Of a DNA stretch of 27,927 bases, positions 1 through 8,562 are shown in pieces (positions within the stretch are counted from its first letter, which is position 1; the number at the start of each line of letters is the position of its first letter). The position numbers were made by a program, and so were the translations under genes. The stretch is from Candidatus Hydrogenedentota bacterium (GTDB taxonomy: Bacteria; Hydrogenedentota; Hydrogenedentia; Hydrogenedentales; CAITNO01), in NCBI GenBank assembly GCA_029554925.1, contig JAKPUV010001195.1, positions 1 through 27,927 on the forward strand, read 5' to 3'. The notes beneath the pieces are model-generated. The model was not told the DNA's origin. It did no database searches and saw only the letters and a program-made list of their open reading frames with translations.

Positions 1-142
<142 letters not shown>

Positions 143-193
143 AGGCAACCCGGGCCGAGCGCGGCGCGCGACGCCCCAACCGGAGACAGAGAC

Positions 194-505
194 ATGGCAT
201 CAGGCCATAAGATTCGCATCAAGCTGCGGGCGTACGACCACCGCCTGCTTGACCTGGCGACGGCGGGCATCGTGGACGCCGCCAAGCGCACGGGCGCGGG
301 CGTGCACGGCCCGATCCCGCTGCCCACGGCGATGTCCAAGTTGACGGTGCTGCGCGGGCCGCACATCGACAAGAAGTCCCGCGAGCAGTTTGAGACGCGG
401 ACCCACAAGCGGCTGATTGACATCGTCGGGCCGAGCGCGAGCACGGTGGACGCGCTCATGAAGCTGGTGCTCCCCGCCGGCGTGGACGTGGAAATCAAGC
501 AATAA
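194..505 (+). CDS. rpsJ: 30S ribosomal protein S10
   Basis: This 103-residue protein has the full usual S10 length. It carries the family's N-terminal strand ([15 protein letters not shown]), the central GPIPLPT loop and the RTHKRLIDI segment. S10 sits in the head of the small subunit and, in well-studied bacteria, also serves as NusE, partnering NusB in transcription antitermination. The ATG follows a purine-rich stretch (GGAGACAGAGAC). It is the first gene of the S10 block and lies between tuf and rplC as in most bacteria. Nothing is unusual in the sequence. Confidence 0.98.
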   Translation: MASGHKIRIKLRAYDHRLLDLATAGIVDAAKRTGAGVHGPIPLPTAMSKLTVLRGPHIDKKSREQFETRTHKRLIDIVGPSASTVDALMKLVLPAGVDVEIKQ

Positions 506-557
506 CCGCGGCAGGCGCAAGGCACGGCAACGTGCCGCGTTGTAAGGACACTGAACG

Positions 558-1193
558 ATGCTGAAAGGTTTATTGGGGCGAAAGCTGGGCATGACCCGCA
601 TCTTCAACGAAGACGGGCTGTGGGTGACGGTCACCCTCCTGGAGGCCGGGCCCTGCACGGTGGTCCAGCGCAAGACGACCGAAAACGACGGGTACGAGGC
701 GGTGCAGGTGGGGTTCGGCGATGTCAAGGAGAAGCGGTGCACCAAGCCGCTGCGGACCCACTTCCAGAAGGCGGGCGTGGCCCCCAAGCGGGTGCTGCGC
801 GAGTTCCGCGTGGACCAGGGCAGCAGCCTGAAGCCCGGCGACGAGATCGGCACGGACATCTTCAAGGTGGGCGACCACGTTGACGTGTCCGGCGTCTCGA
901 AGGGCAAGGGCTTCCAGGGCATCATGAAGCGGCACGGGGCCCACGGCGGCCCGGGCGGCCACGGCTCGAACTTCCACCGGGCGCCCGGCTCGATCGGCTC
1001 CAGCGCCGACCCGTCCGAGGTCATGAAGGGCAAGACCCTCCCCGGCCGGATGGGCAACGAGCTCGTGACGGTCCAGCACCTCCAGGTGGTGGACGTCGTC
1101 CCGGAGAAGAACCTGCTGGTCGTCCGCGGCGCGGTTCCCGGCGCCCCCGGCGGGATGGTCTTGGTCAAGCAAAGCGTGAAAGGATCCAAGTAA
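558..1193 (+). CDS. rplC: 50S ribosomal protein L3
   Basis: This 211-residue protein opens with the typical L3 start ([12 protein letters not shown]). Its long internal loop is rich in Gly and His ([13 protein letters not shown] at about 115-127, then [18 protein letters not shown] at about 130-147) and reaches toward the peptidyl-transferase centre in known structures. The next conserved block ([11 protein letters not shown]) is also present. L3 is one of the first proteins to bind 23S rRNA in assembly. It is followed two bases later by rplD, consistent with translational coupling. Length and motifs are ordinary. Confidence 0.98.
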   Translation: MLKGLLGRKLGMTRIFNEDGLWVTVTLLEAGPCTVVQRKTTENDGYEAVQVGFGDVKEKRCTKPLRTHFQKAGVAPKRVLREFRVDQGSSLKPGDEIGTDIFKVGDHVDVSGVSKGKGFQGIMKRHGAHGGPGGHGSNFHRAPGSIGSSADPSEVMKGKTLPGRMGNELVTVQHLQVVDVVPEKNLLVVRGAVPGAPGGMVLVKQSVKGSK

Positions 1194-1195
1194 CC

Positions 1196-1822
1196 ATGGC
1201 GTCCTTGAAGGTGATAAACATGGACGGCGCCGACCAGGGCGTCGCGCAGGCCAGCGACGCGGTCTTCGCCGCCGAGGCGAACGAGGTGCTGGTGCATGAC
1301 GTGGCGGTGGGCCTGATGGCCTGCCAGCGCCAGGGCACCCACAAGACCAAGGTCCGGCACGAGGTCTCCGGCGGCGGCATCAAGCCGTTCCGCCAGAAGG
1401 GCACGGGCCGCGCCCGGCAGGGCAGCAGCCGCGAGCCGCACATGAAGGGCGGCGGCACGGTGTTCGGCCCGGTGCCGCGCGACTACCGCCAGTACATCAC
1501 GCCGCGCGCGAAGCGCCAGGCGCTGTGCTGCCTGCTGAGCGACCGCGCCCGGGGCGAGCGGCTGAGCGTGGTGCGCGGGCTGGCCGTCGGCGCGCCGAAG
1601 ACCAAGGTCGTCGCGCAGATGCTGGAGAAGGCGGCGCCCGACGCGCGCCGGACCCTGATTGTCACGGCGGACCACGCGCCGAACGTGCTGCTGTCGTCGC
1701 GGAACATCCCGGCGGTCACGGTGCGCACGGCGGCCGACGTGAACGCCCTGGACGTGCTGAACGCGTCCCGGGTGCTGGTGCAGGAAGAGGCCCTTGCCAA
1801 GCTCGAGGAGCGGCTGTCATGA
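1196..1822 (+). CDS. rplD: 50S ribosomal protein L4
   Basis: This L4/L1e-family protein of 208 residues has a globular domain broken by the conserved extended loop (KTKVRHEVSGGG, then FRQKGTGRARQGS, residues about 45-80) that lines the peptide exit tunnel. In Escherichia coli L4 represses the S10 operon by binding its leader. The leader here, if one exists, lies upstream of this window or in the tuf-rpsJ gap, so regulation cannot be judged. The 3' end overlaps the rplW start by four bases (ATGA), which points to coupled translation. Confidence 0.97.
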   Translation: MASLKVINMDGADQGVAQASDAVFAAEANEVLVHDVAVGLMACQRQGTHKTKVRHEVSGGGIKPFRQKGTGRARQGSSREPHMKGGGTVFGPVPRDYRQYITPRAKRQALCCLLSDRARGERLSVVRGLAVGAPKTKVVAQMLEKAAPDARRTLIVTADHAPNVLLSSRNIPAVTVRTAADVNALDVLNASRVLVQEEALAKLEERLS

Positions 1823-2124
1823 AGATTGACCCCCACAAGATCGTGCTGAGCCCGATCATCACCGAAGAGGCCCAGATCCAGACGGCGAAGTCGAGGTCGG
1901 CGAAGTACACGTTCCGCGTGACCCCGAAGGCCACGAAGTCCCAGATCCGGGACGCCGTCGAGGAGATCTTCAAGAAGAACGAGATCCGCGTGGTCGCGGT
2001 GAACACGATGAACTACGAGGGCAAGGTGCGCAACCGCATGGCCACGCGCCGCCCCGGACGCCGCCCCAACTGGAAGAAGGCGATCGTGACGCTCCGGCCG
2101 GGCGACGCCATCGAATTGATCTAA
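1819..2124 (+). CDS. rplW: 50S ribosomal protein L23
   Basis: This 101-residue protein starts at an ATG that overlaps the rplD stop codon. The segment LSPIITEEAQ near the N terminus and the hairpin NTMNYEGKVRNRM are typical of L23. L23 lies beside the tunnel exit, where it docks trigger factor and the signal recognition particle. The same frame stays open upstream inside rplD, but the family N terminus (MKIDPHKIVLSP) fixes the start at 1819. Only 12 bases separate it from rplB. Confidence 0.97.
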   Translation: MKIDPHKIVLSPIITEEAQIQTAKSRSAKYTFRVTPKATKSQIRDAVEEIFKKNEIRVVAVNTMNYEGKVRNRMATRRPGRRPNWKKAIVTLRPGDAIELI

Positions 2125-2136
2125 GGAGTTCCAGGG

Positions 2137-2967
2137 ATGCCTTTGAAAAGATTCAAACCCTACACGCCGTCGCGGCGCTCGATGACCGTGTCCGACTTCT
2201 CCGAACTGACGGGGAAGGCGCCGGAGAAGAGCCTGCTCGAGAGCAAGCGCCGCATCAGCGGCCGCAACAACCAGGGCCGCGTCACCATGCGGCGCCGGGG
2301 CGGCGGCGCGCGCCGGAAATACCGGATCGTGGACTTCCGCCGCGACAAGGACGGGATCCCGGCGCGGGTGTCGGCCCTTGAGTACGATCCGAACCGGTCG
2401 GCGCACATCGCGCTGCTGGTCTACGCGGACGGCGAGAAGCGCTACATCGTGGCGCCGGCCGGGCTGGCGGTGGGCCAGACGGTGCTCAGCGGCGACGAGG
2501 GTGTGGAGTTCGAGGTGGGCAACTGCATGCCCCTTTCGCGGATGCCCCTGGGCGCGAACGTGTACAACGTCGAGCTGCGCCCCGGCGCGGGCGGGCAGAT
2601 CGCCCGGGCCGCCGGCAACGGCTGCCAGCTCCTGGCCAAGGAGGGGCGCTACGTCGCCCTGCGCCTGCCCTCGGGCGAGATGCGCCGCGTCCTGAGCAAC
2701 TGCCGGGCGACCGTCGGCCGCGTGGGCAACGAGGAGTGGCAGAACGTCCACCTGGGCAAGGCCGGCCGCACGCGCTGGCTGGGCCGCCGCCCCAAGGTGC
2801 GCGGCGTCGTGATGAACCCGGTGGACCACCCGCACGGCGGCGGCGAGGGCCGCACCTCGGGCGGCCGTCACCCGGTGAGCCCGTGGGGCACGCCGGCGAA
2901 GGGATACAAGACGCGCAAGAAGAGCAAGAGCACGAACAAGTACATCATCCGCCGCAGGAACGGCTGA
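2137..2967 (+). CDS. rplB: 50S ribosomal protein L2
   Basis: This protein of 276 residues is of normal L2 length. The N-terminal half has the OB-like RNA-binding part ([15 protein letters not shown] at about 43-57). The C-terminal half has the hallmark [13 protein letters not shown] at about 226-238, containing the His equivalent to E. coli His229 near the peptidyl-transferase centre. The end ([13 protein letters not shown]) is a typical basic tail. A good Shine-Dalgarno sequence (TAAGGAG) precedes the ATG. L2 is needed for subunit association and full peptidyl-transferase activity in studied bacteria. Confidence 0.98.
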   Translation: MPLKRFKPYTPSRRSMTVSDFSELTGKAPEKSLLESKRRISGRNNQGRVTMRRRGGGARRKYRIVDFRRDKDGIPARVSALEYDPNRSAHIALLVYADGEKRYIVAPAGLAVGQTVLSGDEGVEFEVGNCMPLSRMPLGANVYNVELRPGAGGQIARAAGNGCQLLAKEGRYVALRLPSGEMRRVLSNCRATVGRVGNEEWQNVHLGKAGRTRWLGRRPKVRGVVMNPVDHPHGGGEGRTSGGRHPVSPWGTPAKGYKTRKKSKSTNKYIIRRRNG

Positions 2968-3022
2968 AGATGGGGCCCGCCGGGCGGCGCGGATGCGCCG
3001 GCGGCAACAAGGAGACTGGACA

Positions 3023-3289
3023 GTGCCTCGTTCGTTGAAGAAAGGCTATTTCATTGAGGGCTCGCTGCTGGAGAAAGTCCAGCGGCACCAGAGCTCGGGC
3101 GACCACCGCGTCATCCGGACCTGGTCGCGGCGGTCCACGATCATCCCGGAAATGGTCGGGCTGACGATCGCGGTGCACAACGGCAAGACCCACATCCCGG
3201 TGTTCGTCACCGAGAACATGGTCGGCCACAAACTGGGCGAGTTCGCGCCGACGCGTGTCTTCAAGGGGCACGCGGGCGCGAAAAAGTGA
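3023..3289 (+). CDS. rpsS: 30S ribosomal protein S19
   Basis: The frame is open from an ATG at 2993, but the family N terminus ([12 protein letters not shown]) begins at a GTG at 3023. That GTG has AAGGAG eight to ten bases upstream, so GTG is taken as the start, giving 88 residues. [23 protein letters not shown] and [18 protein letters not shown] follow as in all S19 proteins. S19 forms the head of the small subunit with S13 and contacts the intersubunit bridge to L5. It lies between rplB and rplV as in the canonical operon. Confidence 0.97.
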   Translation: MPRSLKKGYFIEGSLLEKVQRHQSSGDHRVIRTWSRRSTIIPEMVGLTIAVHNGKTHIPVFVTENMVGHKLGEFAPTRVFKGHAGAKK

Positions 3290-3304
3290 CGGGAGTTTTG
3301 ACCA

Positions 3305-3697
3305 ATGGCTAACGAGCGAAACGACAGCGCGGTTGCGGTGCCCAAGTACGCCCAGGCCCGCGCCCGGCTCAGCGGGCTGCAGATGTCGCCCCGCAAGGTG
3401 CGCCTGGTGGCGGACATGATCCGCGGCAAGCGCGTGGCCGACGCCCGCGACATCCTCCAGTTCACCGTGAAGGGCTGCGCCGAGCCGCTGCGCAAGCTGC
3501 TGGACTCGGCCGTGGCCAACGCGGAGAACGCGGCGGCGGAGGTGCGGCGGCGGATCAACACGGACGACTACCGGGTGACGCACATCGCCGTGGGCGACGG
3601 GCGGACCATTTACCGGTTCCAGAACATGCCGCGCGGCCGCGCCGGCAGGCTCCGGCACCGCAGCAGCCATGTGGACTTGGTGATCTCGCAAGAGTAA
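3305..3697 (+). CDS. rplV: 50S ribosomal protein L22
   Basis: This 130-residue protein has a short non-conserved N-terminal extension of about 16 residues (ANERNDSAVAVPKYA). The L22 core follows: LSGLQMSPRKVRLVADMIRGK, the helix with LLDSAVANAENA, and the beta-hairpin region ending in RHRSSHVDLVI. The hairpin of L22 reaches into the narrowest part of the exit tunnel, where macrolide-resistance changes occur in other bacteria. The tip (FQNMPRGRAGRL) looks complete. It overlaps no neighbour; rpsC starts 10 bases downstream. Confidence 0.96.
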   Translation: MANERNDSAVAVPKYAQARARLSGLQMSPRKVRLVADMIRGKRVADARDILQFTVKGCAEPLRKLLDSAVANAENAAAEVRRRINTDDYRVTHIAVGDGRTIYRFQNMPRGRAGRLRHRSSHVDLVISQE

Positions 3698-3707
3698 GGA
3701 GAATGTG

Positions 3708-4490
3708 ATGGGTCAGAAGGTGCATCCTTTCGGCTTCCGGCTGGGAGTGATTCAGGACTGGAGTTCCCGCTGGTACGCGGGGAAGAAGGACTATGTGGAG
3801 CTTCTCCACAAGGACCTGGAGATCCGGCGCTACGTGAAGCAGCGGCTGGACAAGTCCCTCTCCGACGGCCGCGCCGAGATCGCGAAGATCGACATCGAGC
3901 GCGCCGGCCGGAAGGTGAAGATCATCCTGCACGCCGGCCGCCCGGGTCTGGTCATCGGGCCGCGCGGCGAGCGCGTGGACGAGCTGCGCAAGGAGCTCGA
4001 GGTGCTCACCGGGCAGGACGTCATGCTGGACGTGCGCGAGGTGAAGGTGCCCGACCTGAGCGCGCAGCTGGTGGCCGAGCGTCTCGCGGCGGACATCGCC
4101 AAGCGCGTGTCCTTCCGCCGGGCGATCAAGCGGGCCATGCAGAACACGATGCGCGTGGGCGCCAAGGGCATCCGCGTGCGGGTGGCGGGCCGGCTCAACG
4201 GCGCGGAGATCGCGCGGACCGAGCAGGCGCGCGAGGGCAGCGTGCCGCTGCACACCCTGAAGGCCAACGTGGACTACGGCTTCGCCATCAGCTACACGAC
4301 CTACGGGACCATCGGTGTGAAGTGCTGGATCTACCTGGGCGACATCAAGCCGGGCGAGCGCGTGTCGGTGGTGGGCGAGGAGATCCTGCGCGGCGTGGAC
4401 GCGCGGCGCGGCGACCGCGACGGCGGCCGGGGCGGCCGGGGCCGGGGCGAGGGCGGCAGGGGCCGCGACGGCGGCCGGGGCCGGAACTGA
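3708..4490 (+). CDS. rpsC: 30S ribosomal protein S3 with Arg-Gly-rich C-terminal tail
   Basis: The ATG at 3708 is preferred over the adjacent GTG at 3705 because AAGGAG lies six bases upstream and the family begins MGQKVHP. The product is 260 residues. It has an N-terminal type II KH domain (GPRG loop at 84-87) and a C-terminal domain with KANVDYGFA and TTYGTIGVKCWIYLGD, as in all S3 proteins. S3 lines the mRNA entry channel with S4 and S5. After the conserved PGERVSVV the protein continues for about 30 residues of Gly, Arg and Asp (from about 232). This RG-repeat tail is longer and more regular than in model S3 proteins. Confidence 0.97.
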   Translation: MGQKVHPFGFRLGVIQDWSSRWYAGKKDYVELLHKDLEIRRYVKQRLDKSLSDGRAEIAKIDIERAGRKVKIILHAGRPGLVIGPRGERVDELRKELEVLTGQDVMLDVREVKVPDLSAQLVAERLAADIAKRVSFRRAIKRAMQNTMRVGAKGIRVRVAGRLNGAEIARTEQAREGSVPLHTLKANVDYGFAISYTTYGTIGVKCWIYLGDIKPGERVSVVGEEILRGVDARRGDRDGGRGGRGRGEGGRGRDGGRGRN

Positions 4491-4543
4491 GGATTGGACC
4501 AGTCGCGGGCGGCGGCGCGCCGCCCGAGTGGAGAACCTGAACG

Positions 4544-4954
4544 ATGTTGATGCCGAAGCGAGTCAAGTACCGCAAGCAGCAGCGCGGGCGCCGGTCGGGC
4601 ATGACCAAGGGCGCGGCGACGGTGGACTACGGCGATTTCGGGATGAAGGCGCTGGAGGACGGCTGGGTGACGGCCCGCCAGATCGAGGCGGCCCGCGTCG
4701 CCATCACGCGCCACCTGCGCCGCGGCGGCAAGGTGTTCATCCGGGTGTTCCCGGACAAGCCGATCACCAAGAAGCCCGCCGAGACGCGCATGGGCAAGGG
4801 CAAGGGCGCGCCGGAGGCCTGGGTGGCCGTGGTGAAGCCCGGCCGCATGATGTTCGAGATCGAGGGCGTGCCCGAGCAGCTGGCGCGCGAGGCCGTACGC
4901 CTGGCCGGGTTCAAGCTGCCCATCAAGACCAAGTTCGTCGCCAGGGCCATCTGA
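4544..4954 (+). CDS. rplP: 50S ribosomal protein L16
   Basis: This 136-residue protein starts with the family signature [11 protein letters not shown]. It contains [42 protein letters not shown] and the loop [19 protein letters not shown]16 helps position the acceptor end of A-site tRNA and joins late in 50S assembly. The arginine in the loop is hydroxylated in E. coli, and the sequence around it is preserved here. The 53-base gap from rpsC is GC-rich with GGAG about ten bases before the start. Confidence 0.97.
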   Translation: MLMPKRVKYRKQQRGRRSGMTKGAATVDYGDFGMKALEDGWVTARQIEAARVAITRHLRRGGKVFIRVFPDKPITKKPAETRMGKGKGAPEAWVAVVKPGRMMFEIEGVPEQLAREAVRLAGFKLPIKTKFVARAI

Positions 4955-4982
4955 CCGGGCGCGCAAATCGGGAGACCAGGAC

Positions 4983-5192
4983 GTGAAGGCTCGTGAACTG
5001 AGAGAGATGACCGACGAGGCGCTGCGCGGCCTTTTGGGCGAGCGCAAGGCCGACATCATGAATTTCCGGCTGCAGCTGGCCACCAGCGTGGTGGAAAACG
5101 TGCGCCTGGCGCGCGAGAAACGGCGTGACATCGCGCGCATCCTGACGATCCTCAGGGAGCGGGAGCAGAACGCGGCGAAAGGGATGAAGTAG
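4983..5192 (+). CDS. rpmC: 50S ribosomal protein L29
   Basis: This small two-helix protein of 69 residues is read from a GTG at 4983, with GGGAGACCAGGA just upstream. The family pattern is clear: [13 protein letters not shown] at the start, then [22 protein letters not shown], then [22 protein letters not shown]29 lies next to L23 at the tunnel exit. Only one base separates its stop codon from the start of rpsQ, so the two are almost certainly translationally coupled. Confidence 0.95.
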   Translation: MKARELREMTDEALRGLLGERKADIMNFRLQLATSVVENVRLAREKRRDIARILTILREREQNAAKGMK

Positions 5193-5193
5193 G

Positions 5194-5478
5194 ATGGAAG
5201 ACCGGGTGAATGCAGAAGTCGTGGACACGCGCGGCCACCGCAAGGACCGCGTCGGCGTCGTGGTGGCCAACAAGTCCCAGAAGACCATCACGGTGGCCGT
5301 GGAGACGGTGAAGACGCACCGCCTCTACAAGAAGGCGCTCAAGCGGACCAAGAAGTTCCGCGCGCACGACGAGGAGCAGCAGTGCAACGTCGGCGACGTG
5401 GTCCGGATCCGCGAGACGCGCCCCCTCAGCGCCACCAAGCGCTGGCGCCTGGTGGAAATCATCAAGCGTGCGGACTGA
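5194..5478 (+). CDS. rpsQ: 30S ribosomal protein S17
   Basis: This OB-fold protein of 94 residues shows the S17 core: [40 protein letters not shown], and the end [25 protein letters not shown]17 is a primary 16S rRNA binder in the body of the small subunit. Before the core it has about 15 extra residues ([15 protein letters not shown]), a modest N-terminal extension. The start ATG lies one base after the rpmC stop codon. Confidence 0.97.
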   Translation: MEDRVNAEVVDTRGHRKDRVGVVVANKSQKTITVAVETVKTHRLYKKALKRTKKFRAHDEEQQCNVGDVVRIRETRPLSATKRWRLVEIIKRAD

Positions 5479-5496
5479 CCAGGGAAGGACTGAGCC

Positions 5497-5865
5497 ATGA
5501 TACAGATCTACTCGAAGCTCAACGTGGCGGACAACTCCGGCGCGCGCACCATCCGGGTGATCCAGGTGATGGGCGGGTCGAAGCGGCGCTACGCGGGACT
5601 GGGCGACATCATCACGGCGAACGTGCGCGACGCGCTCCCGAACGCCGCGATCAAAAAGGGTGACGTGGTCAAGGCCGTCGTCGTCCGCGTGAAGCACGAC
5701 ACCCAGCGCCCCGACGGGACCGTGATCCGCTTCGACTCGAACGCGGCGGTGATCATCAACAACCAGAAAGAGCCGCGCGGGACCCGCATTTTCGGGCCCG
5801 TGCCGCGCGAACTGCGCGAGGGGGGGTTCCTGCGAATCCTCTCCCTGGCGCCAGAAGTGCTGTGA
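5497..5865 (+). CDS. rplN: 50S ribosomal protein L14
   Basis: This 122-residue protein begins [16 protein letters not shown], the near-invariant L14 start, and ends [12 protein letters not shown]. The middle contains [12 protein letters not shown] and [26 protein letters not shown]14 forms intersubunit bridges and is the docking site of the ribosome silencing factor RsfS in other bacteria. Length is standard. The ATG follows AGGGAAGGACTGAGCC. Confidence 0.98.
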   Translation: MIQIYSKLNVADNSGARTIRVIQVMGGSKRRYAGLGDIITANVRDALPNAAIKKGDVVKAVVVRVKHDTQRPDGTVIRFDSNAAVIINNQKEPRGTRIFGPVPRELREGGFLRILSLAPEVL

Positions 5866-5873
5866 GGTAGGCC

Positions 5874-6185
5874 ATGTTCATCAGAAAAAAAGACACGGTG
5901 GTGATTATCCGCGGGGCCTACAAGGGGCGCCGGGGTCGGGTGCTGGAGGTCTACCCCAAGGAGGGGCGCCTCCTCGTCGAGGGCGTGAACATGATGAAGC
6001 GGCACACGCGCGCCCGCAGCCGGAACCAGTCCGGCGGCATCGTGGAGCGCGAGGCGCCGATCCACATCTCCAACGTGATGCCGTGGTGCGAGGCGGCCGG
6101 AAAGCCGTCCCGCATCGTGATGAAGCGCCTGGAGGACGGGCGCCGCATCCGGGTGTGGAAGCTCACCGGAGAGACGCTTGACTGA
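5874..6185 (+). CDS. rplX: 50S ribosomal protein L24
   Basis: This 103-residue protein has an N-terminal KOW domain (KKDTVVIIRGAYKGRRGRVLEVYPKE), followed by VEGVNMMKRHTRA and GGIVEREAPIHISNVMP, all typical of L24. L24 is an assembly-initiating protein that binds the 5' domain of 23S rRNA. It starts eight bases after rplN. The C-terminal part is a little divergent (CEAAGKPSRIVMKRLEDGRRIRV) but lacks no expected element. Confidence 0.97.
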   Translation: MFIRKKDTVVIIRGAYKGRRGRVLEVYPKEGRLLVEGVNMMKRHTRARSRNQSGGIVEREAPIHISNVMPWCEAAGKPSRIVMKRLEDGRRIRVWKLTGETLD

Positions 6186-6241
6186 CCGGGCGCGCCCGTG
6201 TCGGATGGCAGGATAAAACCAGAAGCAAGGAGTGGCCCGCC

Positions 6242-6787
6242 GTGGCAGACAGACTCAAGGACAAGTACAGGAAGGACGTGGTGCCCGCGCTGATGGGCGA
6301 GTTCAAGTACTCGAACATCATGCAGGTGCCCCGCCTTGACAAGGTGGTGGTCAACATGGGCGTGGGCGACGCCATCGGCGACGCGAAGCTGCTCGACGCG
6401 GCGATGGCCGAGCTGGCGACGATCACGGGCCAGAAGCCCAGCGTGCGCCGCGCGCGGAAGTCCATCTCGAACTTCAAGCTGCGCGCCGGGGTGGCGATCG
6501 GCTGCACCGTCACGCTGCGCGGAGAACGGATGTGGGAGTTCATGGAGCGCCTGTTCAACGTGGCCATCCCCCGCATCCGCGACTTCCGCGGGATCAGCCC
6601 CCGGGGCTTCGACGCCTTCGGGAACTTCACGCTGGGCCTGCGCGACCAGACGATCTTCCCGGAGATCGACATGGACAAGGTGCTCCGCGTGCGCGGCATG
6701 AACGTGACCTTCGTGATGAAGGCCGCGTGCCCCGCGGCGGAGAGCCTGTACCTGCTGAAGAAACTCGGAATGCCCTTCGCCAGCTGA
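6242..6787 (+). CDS. rplE: 50S ribosomal protein L5
   Basis: This 181-residue protein is read from a GTG at 6242 with CAAGGAG nine bases upstream. Family blocks present are [59 protein letters not shown] and [13 protein letters not shown]5 binds 5S rRNA with L18 and contacts P-site tRNA. In E. coli, S8 represses the spc operon by binding mRNA at the rplE start. The 56-base gap upstream here contains the 12-base palindrome CGGGCGCGCCCG at 6187-6198, but I cannot show that it is an S8 site. Confidence 0.97.
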   Translation: MADRLKDKYRKDVVPALMGEFKYSNIMQVPRLDKVVVNMGVGDAIGDAKLLDAAMAELATITGQKPSVRRARKSISNFKLRAGVAIGCTVTLRGERMWEFMERLFNVAIPRIRDFRGISPRGFDAFGNFTLGLRDQTIFPEIDMDKVLRVRGMNVTFVMKAACPAAESLYLLKKLGMPFAS

Positions 6788-6821
6788 GGCGGGGCGCCAC
6801 AAGAAGAAGAGGACCATACCG

Positions 6822-7127
6822 GTGGCCAAGACGAGCAAGCTTGAGAAGAACAAGAAGATCCTGCGCCTCGCCGCGAAGCACCACGCCCGGCGCGAGGAGC
6901 TGAAGGCCCGGGTGAAGGACCAGGAGCTCACGTTCGAGGAGCGCAAGGCGGCCATGATCGCGCTGGCCGAGATGCCCCGCAACGCCTCCACGGTCCGCTA
7001 CCGGAACCGCTGCAAGGTGAACGGGCGCCCCCGCGGCTACCTGCGCGCCTTCGGCATGTCCCGCGTCTCGTTCCGGGAGCTTGCGCTCGAGGGCAAGATC
7101 CCCGGCGTCACAAAGTCCAGTTGGTAA
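6822..7127 (+). CDS. rpsN: 30S ribosomal protein S14, long zinc-free form
   Basis: This protein of 101 residues is read from a GTG at 6822. The length, the N-terminal helical half and the C-terminal block [21 protein letters not shown] place it in the long C-minus class, which lacks the CxxC...CxxC zinc ribbon of the short form. Only one cysteine is present in that block. S14 sits in the 30S head near S3 and S10. Bacteria with only this form do not need zinc for S14; whether a second short copy exists elsewhere cannot be seen. Confidence 0.96.
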   Translation: MAKTSKLEKNKKILRLAAKHHARREELKARVKDQELTFEERKAAMIALAEMPRNASTVRYRNRCKVNGRPRGYLRAFGMSRVSFRELALEGKIPGVTKSSW

Positions 7128-7155
7128 CACAAGCCCATTAGGAAGAGCACGCACC

Positions 7156-7554
7156 ATGTCAATGAGTGACCCGATCGCCGATCTCCTGGCCAGGATACGC
7201 AACGCCGTGCAGGCGCGCCACGCCACCGTGGACGCCCCGTACTCGCGGCTGAAGGCGGAGATCTGCCGCATACTGAAGGAGCAGGGGTTCATCAACGCGT
7301 TCGAGGTGGCCGAGGACCCCAAGCCGGGCCTCATCCGGATCACCCTGCGCTACCTGCCCGACGGCACCTCGGTGCTCCACGGCCTGCGCCGCGTGAGCAA
7401 GCCGAGCCTGCGCGTCTACGTGGGCCACGACTGCATCCGCCCCGTGCGCAGCGGCCTCGGGGTCTCGATCCTCAGCACGCCGCGCGGCGTGATGACGGGC
7501 AAAACCGCCCAGCGGTCCAAGGCCGGCGGCGAGGTCATTTGCGAAGTGTGGTAA
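7156..7554 (+). CDS. rpsH: 30S ribosomal protein S8
   Basis: The frame extends upstream into rpsN, but the family start MSMSDPIADLLARIRNA fixes the ATG at 7156 (a second ATG at 7162 is possible). The product is 132 residues. It has the N-terminal alpha-beta domain and the C-terminal signature VRSGLGVSILSTPRGVMTGKTA followed by GGEVICEVW, as in all S8 proteins. S8 binds helix 21 of 16S rRNA and in E. coli regulates the spc operon by binding its own mRNA. Confidence 0.97.
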   Translation: MSMSDPIADLLARIRNAVQARHATVDAPYSRLKAEICRILKEQGFINAFEVAEDPKPGLIRITLRYLPDGTSVLHGLRRVSKPSLRVYVGHDCIRPVRSGLGVSILSTPRGVMTGKTAQRSKAGGEVICEVW

Positions 7555-7590
7555 CGGCCCCCCGGCCGCAACGGTGAAAGGAGTGACGCA

Positions 7591-8127
7591 GTGTCACGTG
7601 TAGGAAGATTGCCGGTACCCCTCCCGCAGGGGGTTCGCTGCGAGCTGGCGGGCGCCGTCCTCAAGGTGACGGGCCCCAAGGGCTCCCTTGAAATGGCGGT
7701 GGCCCCGGAGATTTCGGTCGAGATCACGGACGCCGAGGTGCTTGTCACCCGGCCGACGGACAAGCCGAATCACCGCTCGCTCCACGGCCTGACCCGCGCG
7801 CTCATCAACAACCTCGTGACGGGGGTGAGCCAGGGCTACCAGAAGACGCTCCTGCTCGAGGGCACGGGCTACCGCCTGGCCATGCAGGGCAAGAGCCTGA
7901 GCCTCACGGTGGGGCACAGTCACCCGGTGGTCTTCGACCCGCCGGAGGGCGTCTCCTTCGCCGTCGAGGGCACCCAGACCCTCCGCGTCACGGGAATCGA
8001 CAAGCAGCTCGTGGGCCACGTCGCGGCGCGCGTGCGGCGCATCCGCCCGGTCGAGCCCTACAAGGGCAAGGGCCTGCGCTACGAGGGCGAAAAGGTCATC
8101 TGCAAGGAAAGCAAGAAGGGCGCCTGA
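7591..8127 (+). CDS. rplF: 50S ribosomal protein L6
   Basis: This 178-residue protein starts at a GTG at 7591 with AAAGGAGTGA six to seven bases upstream. It has the two tandem L6 folds. The family's SRVGRLPVPLP start, the GTGYRLAMQGKSL block and the C-terminal VGHVAARVRRIRPVEPYKGKGLRYEGE are all present. L6 lies near the factor-binding region of the large subunit. The 65-base gap that follows before rplR contains an 8-base-pair GC hairpin, listed separately. Confidence 0.97.
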   Translation: MSRVGRLPVPLPQGVRCELAGAVLKVTGPKGSLEMAVAPEISVEITDAEVLVTRPTDKPNHRSLHGLTRALINNLVTGVSQGYQKTLLLEGTGYRLAMQGKSLSLTVGHSHPVVFDPPEGVSFAVEGTQTLRVTGIDKQLVGHVAARVRRIRPVEPYKGKGLRYEGEKVICKESKKGA

Positions 8128-8136
8128 TGCCGGCGC

Positions 8137-8159
8137 GGCGCGCGCCCGACGCGCGCGCC
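8137..8159 (+). other. GC hairpin between rplF and rplR
   Basis: GGCGCGCG at 8137-8144 pairs perfectly with CGCGCGCC at 8152-8159 around a seven-base loop. No U-run follows, so it is not a standard intrinsic terminator. It could pause polymerase, stabilise the upstream mRNA or be an accident of GC-rich sequence. Confidence 0.45.
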
Positions 8160-8192
8160 CCCCGCAGGGCAGCCTCTTAGGAGAGCATTGAG

Positions 8193-8546
8193 ATGGGCAA
8201 CCTGAAGGACAAGACGGCGCACCGCCTGCGGCGCGCGAAGTACATCCGCAAGCGCGTCTCCGGCACGCCGGAGCGGCCGCGGCTGCGCGTGACCCGCACC
8301 CTGGGCCACATCTACGCGCAGATCATCGACGACACGACGGGCCGCACGCTGGCCAGCGCGTCCTCCGTGGCGCTCAAGATCGGCGGCGGAAACATCGAGT
8401 CCGCCAAGGCCGTCGGCAAGGCCCTGGGCGAGGCGGCCCTGGCCTGTTCCATCCAGAAAGTGAGCTTCGACCGCGGCGGCCGTCTGTACCACGGGCGCAT
8501 CAAGGCCCTGGCCGACGCGGCGCGCGAAGCCGGTCTGCAATTCTAG
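8193..8546 (+). CDS. rplR: 50S ribosomal protein L18
   Basis: This 117-residue protein shows a basic N terminus with [24 protein letters not shown], then SNKHIYAQ-like residues ([23 protein letters not shown]), and ends [26 protein letters not shown], which is the universal L18 C terminus. L18 binds 5S rRNA with L5 and bridges it to 23S rRNA. An AGGAG motif lies about nine bases before the ATG. The next gene, rpsE, starts 17 bases downstream. Confidence 0.97.
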   Translation: MGNLKDKTAHRLRRAKYIRKRVSGTPERPRLRVTRTLGHIYAQIIDDTTGRTLASASSVALKIGGGNIESAKAVGKALGEAALACSIQKVSFDRGGRLYHGRIKALADAAREAGLQF

Positions 8547-8562
8547 ACAGGAGAAAAATCCT

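Noticed and set aside
200..1675. A 491-codon minus-strand frame opposite rpsJ, rplC and rplD
   Set aside because: It is antisense to highly conserved ribosomal genes, with Arg/Ala/His/Leu-rich composition and no recognisable motif.
8137..8159. The rplF-rplR hairpin as an operon-ending terminator
   Set aside because: No T-run follows and rplR has its own ribosome binding site within a conserved operon, so full termination here would be harmful.
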